Source of the DNA: Neostapfia colusana
Taxonomy: Eukaryota; Streptophyta; Magnoliopsida; Poales; Poaceae
Direction: 5' to 3'
Assembly (NCBI GenBank): GCA_030760725.1
Contig: JASWHV010000003.1
Coordinates: 117,522,153-117,586,152 of the forward strand
DNA: 64,000 nt
Shown here piece after piece: positions 56,419-64,000 of this stretch (position 1 is the stretch's first letter; the number at the start of each line of letters is the position of its first letter). Under the pieces are notes generated by a model, which worked only from the letters and a program-made list of their open reading frames with translations, was not told where the DNA came from and made no database searches. Both the position numbers and the translations under genes were made by a program.

Positions 56419-59400
56419 GTGGTGTATCGCTCACCATCCGGTCAAAGATGGCAGCCACTGACGCGGCCGCCTCAGTTTCGCGGTTGGCAATATAATGCGC
56501 CGGGCTTCCGACCGACGTATCCACCACAGAAACAGCAGCAGCAAAGGATGGTCCCGCGTGCGCCTCAGTTTCAACAGCGTGCACCGGGATTCCGCCCTCA
56601 AGTTGGCGGGACCCCGACACCTTACACGTGCTACACGTGTGGCCGTGTCGGGCACATTTCAAGAGACTGCCCCGAGCCGCGACAGGGCAGGGGGGCAGCA
56701 CCATATCAGGGTTCTAACCAGCCCCGCAATCATCCCAAGAAACCAGCACCAAAACCCGGCAACGTCCACCACTTAGCTATCGAAGACGTGTCGGAAGGCG
56801 AACCCGTTCTCGCGGGTACGTTCTCTTACCTAGATCATCCCGTAGTCATACTTTTTGACTCCGGTGCCACCCATAATTTCATAAGTCAGTCTTATGTTGT
56901 TAAATATCAACTGCCTATCATTCCCACAAATAATTCATATTTGACATGTTCTCCGGGTGGGAAAATAACAGCTGATAGAATGGTCTATAGAGCACCATTA
57001 CAGTTGGGTGGGAATCTATATCCGACTTCTCTGATCATGTTAGAGAGTCAAAAACTTGATGTCATTTTAGGAATGTCATGGCTATATCGCCATGGTGCTG
57101 TTCTTGACATCATTCCACGTGTGGTTCGTTTAAACTTCCACTTCATGAACCACATGTTCTTATTCTTGATCGTTCGGTTCAAGAAGCTCCAGCCACCTAT
57201 AACACGGAAGCCACGAAACTTGAGGATATCCGTGTGGTCCTTGAATACCCGGATGTCTTTCCGGATGATCTTCCGGGCATGCCACCCAAAAGAGATGTCG
57301 AGTTCAAGATTGAACTTGTACCTGGGACGACGCCGATATCACGGAGACCGTATAAAAATGGCTCCGAATGAGCTGGCTGAACTGAAGGAGCAGCTCAACG
57401 ATTTGATGAAGAAGGGTTTCATTCGACCGAGTTCCTCGCCATGGGGATGCTCGGCGCTGTTTGTGAAGAAAAAGGATGAAACCTTGAGGTTGTGTGTGGA
57501 CTACCGACCTCTCAACGCCGTCACCATCAAGAATAAATATCCACTGCCCCGCATCGATATATTATTCGATCAACTTGTGGGTGCAAGTGTGTTTTCAAAG
57601 ATGGATCTTCGCTCAGTGTATCATCAAATCAAGATCCGAGCGGAAGATATTCCAAAGACGGCCTTCTCGACGAGATATGGGTTGTATGAATACCTCATCA
57701 TGTCCTTTGGTCTCACCAACGCCCCGGCACACTTCATGTATCTTATGAACTCAGTGTTCATGCCGGAGTTGGACACGTTTGTGGTGGTGTTCATAGACGA
57801 CATCTTGGTCTACTCCAAGTCTGAAGAAGAACACGCCAAACACTTGCATATCGTACTTCAACGATTAAGAGACCATAAGCTTTATGCAAAGTTCAGCAAG
57901 TGCGAGTTTTGGATCAGCCAAGTGCCATTCCTTGGTCATATCATTTCTGCAGAAGGCATTGCAGTTGATCCAAGCAAGATCGAACAAGTGCTGAAATGGA
58001 AGTCCCCCACATCAGTCCATGAAGTCAGGAGTTTCCTCGGGTTAGCAGGATATTATCGGAGATTCATACCAAATTTCTCCAAGCTTGCTAAGCCGATGAC
58101 TGAACTGTTGAAGAAGGGGATCAAATACGTTTGGAGCTCAGCTTGTGAAGAAGCTTTCCAGGCATTAGTGAAGCATCTTACAACAGCCCTGGTGTTAGCT
58201 CAACCAGATACAACCAAGCCCTTCGACGTATATTGTGATGTGTCCGGCATCGGGCTTGGCTGTGTATTGATGCAAGGAGGAAGAGTGGTCACCTATGGCT
58301 CACGTCAACTCCGTAACCACGAGCAGGACTATCCGACTCATGATCTTGAGCTCGCTGCTGTGGTGTTGGCTTTAAAAATGTGGAGGCACTATTTGCTTGG
58401 GAACTTAGTGCACCTCTACACCGACCACAAGAGTCTAAAGTATATATTCACTCAAAAGGAGTTGAATATGCGGCAACGGAGATGGCTAGAACTGATCAAA
58501 GACTATGAGATTGAGATTCACTACCATCCCAGAAAGGCAAACGTGGTTGCCGATGCCTTAAGCCGCAAATCCCATGTCAACAGTCTGTCCATCACCCCAC
58601 TTGAAGAGGAGGAGACGAGTCTGTACTTGGTTCCATATGGGGCATTATATAATCTTGCTCTCATCCCAACCATAAGAGAGGAGATTATGGAAGCTCAGAG
58701 GAAGGACATGGGAATGTCGCACATTCGGAGAAGGATGGAGAATGGCGAAATGAAATGCTTCCGAAGAGATGAACATGACACGCTATGGTTTAAAGACCGT
58801 ATAGTGGTATCCCATGACATGAAGCTTCGGAAGAAAATCTTGGACGAGGCTCATTTGTCCAAGTATTCTATTCATCCGGGCAGCAACAAGATGTACCAGG
58901 ATCTGAAAACCAGGTTTTGGTGGACACGGATGACAAGAGAGATCACAAAATACGTATCCGAATGTGATACGTGTCGGCGGGTGAAAGCCGACCATATGCG
59001 TAAAGCCGGACAGCTGCAACCATTGAACATTCCAGCGTGGAAGTGGGAGGATATCAGCATGGACTTCATTGTTGGTTTACTTCTCACGTCTCACAAACAT
59101 GACTCGATTTGGGTAATAGTCGATCGACTAACCAAGTCGGCTCATTTTATCCCCGTACATACAAAGTACATGGCCAAGCAATATGCGGAGCCGTACATTG
59201 CAAAGATCTTATGTTTGCACGGTGTTCCCCGCTCCATCATTTCAGATTGCGGTGCGCTGTTCGTCTCTCGGTTTTGGGAACAGCTGCACGCGTCGTTGGG
59301 GACCAAACTGATCCGAAGCTCCGCGTATCACCCACAGACAGATGGTAAAACTGAACGGGTGAATCAAGTGCTTGAAGACATGCTACGCGCTTGTGCCATC

Positions 59401-59865
59401 CACCATGGCAAGAATTGGGACGATCATTTGCCGTTGGCGGAGTTTTCTTACAACAATGGCTATCAAGCTAGCATTAAGATGGCGCCGTATGAAGCTCTCT
59501 ACAGCTGGAAATGTCGCACACCTCTCAACTGGTGTGAGTCCGGCGAGCGGGTTATCTACGGCATTGAACTTGTGAATGAGGCTGAAGAACGAGTGCGAGT
59601 AATACAAGCCAATCTCAAGGCTGCTCAATCTCGTCAGAAAAGCTATGCGGATAAAAGACGCCGCCCTCTGCACTTCGACATCGGGGACCATGTTTATGTC
59701 CGTGTGTCTCCGATGAAGGGAATTCACCGTTTCGGAGTGAAGGGTAAACTTGCGCCGCAGTTCATTGGTCCGTTCGCCGTCATTGAAAGATGCGGACCCG
59801 TGGCCTATCGCCTGGAGTTACCAGCATCCCTCGCAGGGATTCACAATGTCTTCCATATCTCTTAG
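56419..59865 (+). CDS. Element F long pol open frame (1,148 codons)
   Basis: Continuous from the late gag linker through the CCHC knuckle, protease, RT, RNase H and integrase to a TAG in the C-terminal integrase tail. RT has LCVDYRPLNAVT and FVVVFIDDILVYSK. Integrase has YSIHPGSNKMYQDLK, CDTCRRVKADH, SMDFIVG, ISDCGALF and TDGKTERVNQ. The usual SDRG reads SDCG, and KMDLRSGYH reads KMDLRSVYH, both near active residues. The region between protease and RT (residues about 240-312 of this frame) is frameshifted. The chromodomain-like end lies beyond the stop in the same frame. Confidence 0.88.
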   Translation: MVYRSPSGQRWQPLTRPPQFRGWQYNAPGFRPTYPPQKQQQQRMVPRAPQFQQRAPGFRPQVGGTPTPYTCYTCGRVGHISRDCPEPRQGRGAAPYQGSNQPRNHPKKPAPKPGNVHHLAIEDVSEGEPVLAGTFSYLDHPVVILFDSGATHNFISQSYVVKYQLPIIPTNNSYLTCSPGGKITADRMVYRAPLQLGGNLYPTSLIMLESQKLDVILGMSWLYRHGAVLDIIPRVVRLNFHFMNHMFLFLIVRFKKLQPPITRKPRNLRISVWSLNTRMSFRMIFRACHPKEMSSSRLNLYLGRRRYHGDRIKMAPNELAELKEQLNDLMKKGFIRPSSSPWGCSALFVKKKDETLRLCVDYRPLNAVTIKNKYPLPRIDILFDQLVGASVFSKMDLRSVYHQIKIRAEDIPKTAFSTRYGLYEYLIMSFGLTNAPAHFMYLMNSVFMPELDTFVVVFIDDILVYSKSEEEHAKHLHIVLQRLRDHKLYAKFSKCEFWISQVPFLGHIISAEGIAVDPSKIEQVLKWKSPTSVHEVRSFLGLAGYYRRFIPNFSKLAKPMTELLKKGIKYVWSSACEEAFQALVKHLTTALVLAQPDTTKPFDVYCDVSGIGLGCVLMQGGRVVTYGSRQLRNHEQDYPTHDLELAAVVLALKMWRHYLLGNLVHLYTDHKSLKYIFTQKELNMRQRRWLELIKDYEIEIHYHPRKANVVADALSRKSHVNSLSITPLEEEETSLYLVPYGALYNLALIPTIREEIMEAQRKDMGMSHIRRRMENGEMKCFRRDEHDTLWFKDRIVVSHDMKLRKKILDEAHLSKYSIHPGSNKMYQDLKTRFWWTRMTREITKYVSECDTCRRVKADHMRKAGQLQPLNIPAWKWEDISMDFIVGLLLTSHKHDSIWVIVDRLTKSAHFIPVHTKYMAKQYAEPYIAKILCLHGVPRSIISDCGALFVSRFWEQLHASLGTKLIRSSAYHPQTDGKTERVNQVLEDMLRACAIHHGKNWDDHLPLAEFSYNNGYQASIKMAPYEALYSWKCRTPLNWCESGERVIYGIELVNEAEERVRVIQANLKAAQSRQKSYADKRRRPLHFDIGDHVYVRVSPMKGIHRFGVKGKLAPQFIGPFAVIERCGPVAYRLELPASLAGIHNVFHIS

Positions 59866-60162
59866 CTGAGGAAGTGTCTCAAGCCCTCTGCTGAAATCCG
59901 CACTGAAGACATAGAAGTCCTTCAACTGGACCTCACGTACATGGAGTATCCGATCCGAATTATCGATGAAAAGACTCGTGCCACAAGAAACCGAACCTTA
60001 TGGTTCTACAAGGTCTTGTGGAATAACCATACCACTGATGAGGCGACATGGGAAAGCGAGGATTATCTACGAACGTATTATCCGGACTTGCTATCATCCT
60101 ATACCCGGTAAAGTTTTTCCCCACTTTACTTTTCCTTTGGAATCTCGGGACGAGATGCTTTT

Positions 60163-60176
60163 TAAGGGGGGAGGGA
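60163..60176 (+). other. Polypurine tract of element F
   Basis: TAAGGGGGGAGGGA directly before TGTAAAATCCCC of the 3' LTR. Confidence 0.9.
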
Positions 60177-63100
60177 TGTAAAATCCCCAAAAGTGGTAGC
60201 AAGAAAAATCCTGCTCATGTACACTTATGGAAAATGAGGGGAATTAAAACTTTGGATTATAATTGGGTGAGTTCAAAGTGAGGGTTTAGACTTCCCAAAA
60301 CTTCCAAACATGGAGATCTAAATGCACAACTTGGATCTTCATAGTACAAATATTCAACCTTCCAAATTTCTGTTCATTTGGAGGAGTTTTAATATTTGTT
60401 TGGGATTAAAAGGAGGAGCCCTCCAATCTGAATTTCAAATTCAGTTTCAAATGCCAATTCCTCCAATTTGCAGATTTGGTTCCACAAATATGTTCTCCAC
60501 CTTTGAATGAGCAGCCATGCCAAAAATTGGAAACTTTGGAGCTGGTTTGCTATGTTTTTGAGGCAATACAAAGTGGAGAATTCAAACTCCTTTTCAAATT
60601 CAAATGATCAAACCCCATTCAAATTCTACACCAGAATTCAAACCATTTGAATTCTGCAAATTCAAACTTAACTTTGGGATGAAGTAAAGCTTTTAATGTT
60701 GAGTTGCTGGGGTAAAAATATCTGTGGAAAGTAATTGAGAAATTAGAGGTGGTGGGACCCCTTTGTCAGCCACACATGCAACACAACCGACTGTTTTTGC
60801 TTCTCTCTGGTGATCACGGCGCGCCACCGAGCTGCACTTCTTGCCACCGAGCCGCTTGCCTTGCTTGCTCCCGAAGTCAGATTGTGGATGATCAAGGCAG
60901 CAGCACAAGTGCATTTTTCTCTTCTCTGCCTTGAACCGGAGCCTTCTCAGCCCCAGCTCTCGAGCGCCCAGCGAAGGAAACACACGTGCTCCCTCTGTGC
61001 TCGTGCTTCAGCAGCCTCCAGCCTTTCCCAGCAGTGGTTGATCGCCCCAGGAGCTGCGCCAGCGACCCCTCAACGTGTTCCACCGCTCCTCAGCTCATCC
61101 CCGAGCTCCCCTCGCAGTGCCCAACCTGTTTTTCACCGGGAGGAAACAGAGCACGTCGCCCCTCACTGCTCCTCGAGTTCCAGCCGCTCCAACGCCTCTA
61201 CTGCACGTCCAGCACCTCCCTAAGGTGCGCCAAGGTGTGTAGATCATGCTACCGCAGTCCCCTTGCCCTTCCCGATCACTGTCTCGCCGGAATTTAGGTT
61301 TTGGCGCCGGTACACGTGAAGAACCGACCCACACCAAAACTGGAAATTCGTCCAACGTGGTTGATCATCGGTTCTACAATTCAAGCCACAGAAACTAGTG
61401 ACCCTAGCGCCCTCCCACGCCAAATCACACATCAAACCGTCCACAACAGGCCCAGGGCGACGAGAAATCGCCGGCGGCGGCAAAAACGGGTCGGTCCTCC
61501 GGTGAACCCCATGTTCCGGCCATTTTCTGCAAGGTTTAGCCTGCGTTCCATGTTCCCCGATCATTGGTGATGCTTTAGGGCAAGGTAGCTCGCCGGGAGA
61601 AGCTTCGGACGCGCCAGAACGCGTTGATGCCGAGCTCCCGAGCCGCCCCACCGGTGCCGGCCTGTTTTCGGCCGTTTTCATGCGTGGAAACCTTGCCCGG
61701 CAGCTGCGCCATGTTCTCAGAAGCATGTAGGGCGAAACCGGAGCTAATTTGGTGGAGAAATGAGGGAGAATGAGCCATGCCATGATTCGAACTGGTGTGC
61801 ACGCGCGTCTGTGGCGGGAGGTTGAAGAAGGACCTGACGAGTGGGCCCCCCGTTAAGTCTCTGTATAGGTTGCAAACAGAGAGCTAGTCAAGTTTCAAAA
61901 ATTCATAACTTTGTGTAGACAGCTCCAAAAATGGTGAGACAAATTTTGTCTGAATCCTTAGGAGGAGTACGTTACAGAGGAACAAATTGCATGCTATGAA
62001 AATGCCCAGGAATTTCTGTAGAGTTGTTTTTAGTAAATCCTTTAGGGATTTATTACAGGAGCAATTCTTTATGAAATATTCCCAAATTATGGCAGCTAGT
62101 CCTTTTCATAGTGCCTGTCCTCCAGTAAAAATTTTAGGATTTTTGGAGCTAATTTGGAAGGCTTAATCGGTAGGTTATCTGAGGATTAAATAAATTTGCT
62201 AAAAATCATAGAATTGATTTCCAGAAAATGGTTCAACCTTCATACCTCCATAACTTTCTGTAGGGATGTCCAAAATTTGTGAAACAAATTTTGTTGGATT
62301 TCTCTAAGTCATTACTTTGCAGAAATGCAAAGAAATTGATCTGAAGGTCTCTGGATATTTCTCCAAGATTTATTAAAGTTAAATCTTTGGGAATTTAGTC
62401 CAGAAGATCTCTGTCATGGAATTTCTTCAAATTTTTCCAGGAAGTTCCCATTGATATTACTGATATCCAGTAGAAAGTTGAGCTTGATTGGAGTTCATTT
62501 TCTAGGCTGAATTACCTGCCAAAGTTCATCCTTCATTTGGAAATTAAAAATTTAAACAGAAACTATTTCAGCACTCCTATCCAACTTCAAAAATTCATCT
62601 CTCTCTGATGGTAGCTCCAAAAATGGTGAAACAAATTTTGTTAGAACCCTGGAGACTTACCCTAATCAGATCTTCCATTACTAGCTATGTCAAAGCTCCT
62701 GAATTGAGCTCAAAATTCAGAGAAGCATTGTACTTGTAGGAATTTTAAATACTACATTGTGCAATGACATATCTCCAAATTTGGCTCAAATCATACTTAG
62801 AGAGTCTAATATCCACTGTAAAAGTCCCAAAGCCAATTAAGGATCCTAAACAGCAGTAGCTATGAATAGAAGTTTAATTTTTATAAATTCTTAATACTTA
62901 CACATGTATTTCATTACATTTCATAATAGTGACCGAAGTTGAGGACGCACCGGAGCCCTTGGACGTCCTCCCACCAGAAGTTAACTTCTTCTCTGACTCG
63001 CAACCAGGCAAGCCCCGGTTTGCACTTAAGTACCTTTTATAAAGTTTTTCATTTGTATCACTTAAGTCTAGGTTGAAATGTATGCTTTAGAGTTAGGGTG

Positions 63101-64000
63101 ATTGAAACCCCAATTGCATAGCCTCTTGACTCCTATGGTGGGTTGGGTAGTTTACAGACTCGACGAGTAGAGAATGCAATGCTAATGTTTAGGATCTCGG
63201 TAGAAGTCGAGTGGTTGGAAGCTACTCGCGAGATAGTACTTATTACACGGGATGAAAAGAGGTAGCAAATGGCTTAAGATATGAAAATGAGACCCAACAG
63301 GGGGGATAGGATGCAGTGAGCAGAGGTCTCACGTGCGTAGCCCTGTTGGTGTCGGTTGAGGACCGTCCGTGTGCGGCCCTGCTGGACAAGTATCGAACAG
63401 TACCGGATGCATACTGGCATATGGGGACCAGGAAACCGATGTAATTGGTTAATCTGGGTGCCGAGGCTTACCCAACCGTAAATAGGAGTGGGTTGAGGGT
63501 AGCAAGGTGTAAATCTGTCGGTGGGCACAGTCACACTCCACGCGGGGACCTCCTGCCCGTTACGGATGTACCGGTTCGGCATTTGGGTTGCCTTTGAAAG
63601 GTTGTCGCATACAACAGAGTAGGAAGGGGTGTGGAATCACGCTTCTGAAAGTGGGTGTATGTGACGTGTTATCCGGGTGTGTCTTGATTGCAATCACCAT
63701 CCCTCGCGGTTATTTGAGTACCCGCTTGTTCACTGCGCTGTGACGTAGTAAGAAGTGAAATAAGCCAAGTGAAAATGCTGTATTGATCTATTGATGTCTT
63801 CAATATCTCGATTGCTGTAGTTATAGAGCTAATTAAGTTTATATTCCACTTTGGGCATCACCACATCGGAGGAAAGCGTTTCTTGTTTGATTGTGGACTT
63901 CCGATGTGAGGGCTGCCCAAGGCACATGAATCTGCTGCTATAAAAACTGAAAGTAAGGATCAACTTATAGGCGTGTCATTATTGCAAAGTCCTTTCCTAC
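60177..64000 (+). repeat. 3' LTR of element F (partial)
   Basis: Co-linear with 49732-53555, with scattered substitutions and few indels. Contains the middle small-gene exon at 62930-63007 with the GC donor CAG|GCAAGC, the CGAGTGG hairpin near 63208 and the stem-loop at 63862-63908. The terminal exon and LTR end are off window. Confidence 0.95.

Larger units (their letters stand above)
55573..60111 (+). pseudogene. Element F gag-pol, one frame, two amber stops and a scrambled patch
   Basis: 1,512 codons in a single frame from MVRTRSMQEEGG to TAA 60109-60111. Two in-frame TAGs: 56332-56334 in late gag and 59863-59865 after HNVFHIS. Between about 57134 and 57354 the protein is unlike all relatives, while both sides match, so two opposite one-base changes shift the frame for about 73 codons without a stop. 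Order: capsid; knuckle CYTCGRVGHISRDC (about residue 352); protease LFDSGATHNFIS (about 425); RT FIDD (about 739); RNase H YCDVSGIGLG (about 885); integrase HHCC and DDE; chromodomain-like ATWESED end. Unlikely to be functional despite young LTRs. Confidence 0.93.
49732..64000 (+). mobile_element. Element F: young Ty3/gypsy retrotransposon, right end off window
   Basis: 5' LTR 49732-53995, primer site 54000, leader, gag-pol 55573-60111, polypurine tract, 3' LTR from 60177 (about 3.8 of an expected 4.26 kb visible). It inserted in E1 integrase; the left flank is AAAGA and its partner is off window. The LTRs are co-linear and near-identical by eye. Same family as A and B by gag start and LTR modules, with a distinct U3. 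Confidence 0.95.

Noticed and set aside
1..64000. Host protein-coding gene, CRISPR array or rRNA
   Set aside because: All long frames belong to gag-pol or LTR sequence; no spaced direct repeats or rRNA motifs seen.

Overview
The window looks like intergenic heterochromatin from a plant, most likely a grass. It is almost entirely nested LTR retrotransposons of the Ty3/gypsy superfamily. Gag, CCHC knuckle, aspartic protease, FIDD reverse transcriptase, RNase H, DDE integrase and a terminal chromodomain-like segment occur in that order. The LTRs are 3.4-4.3 kb and the primer sites read TGGTATCAGAG (initiator-methionine tRNA). This fits the Del/Tekay chromovirus type; the clade name is inference. 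I see no ordinary host gene, rRNA, tRNA or CRISPR array.

Layout. (1) 1-12255, minus: element A, whose 3' LTR runs off the left edge; it sits inside the 5' LTR of element B. (2) 12256-21728, plus: element B, badly decayed, itself inserted into an older LTR (X). (3) 21729-28134: older debris: LTR X, a leader plus gag stub (G), LTR Y with a 326-bp tandem duplication, an 83-bp pol splinter, and a minus-strand LTR (C). (4) 28135-32251: LTR D, minus, related to A. (5) 32252-49731, minus: element E1, split by two later insertions. E2 (36644-49400) is flanked by a perfect 5-bp target duplication GTTAG. F begins at 49732, plus strand, and runs off the right edge. E2 and F have near-identical LTR pairs and are the youngest; every gag-pol in the window carries at least one lesion.

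The most unusual content is in the LTRs and leaders. In the E1, E2 and C LTRs I can read a split small gene on the element's own strand. A TATA box is followed by a conserved open stretch ending at a splice donor in E1 and E2, then a short Gln/Glu-rich exon ending at a rare GC-type donor, then an acidic terminal exon with a stop. The exons I could phase are in phase 1 and keep one frame. Elements B and F have equivalent middle and last exons (F with one stop). The GC donor AG|GCAAG recurs in seven LTR families, with one single-base variant in one F LTR. In the A, D, X, Y and F LTRs the region between these exons holds a stem-loop with a near-invariant loop and compensatory base-pair changes, plus two further recurring hairpins.

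A second theme is splicing into gag. All five gag starts lie at, or one base after, a splice acceptor. A and F also have strong GTAAG donors about 180 bp after the primer site, predicting a 1.4-1.5 kb leader intron. E2 carries a further open frame of about 258 codons between primer site and gag, beginning at its own acceptor in the phase of the LTR exons. Together these suggest transcripts that splice LTR-coded exons, an accessory protein and gag-pol alternatively. All splice claims are predictions from sequence.
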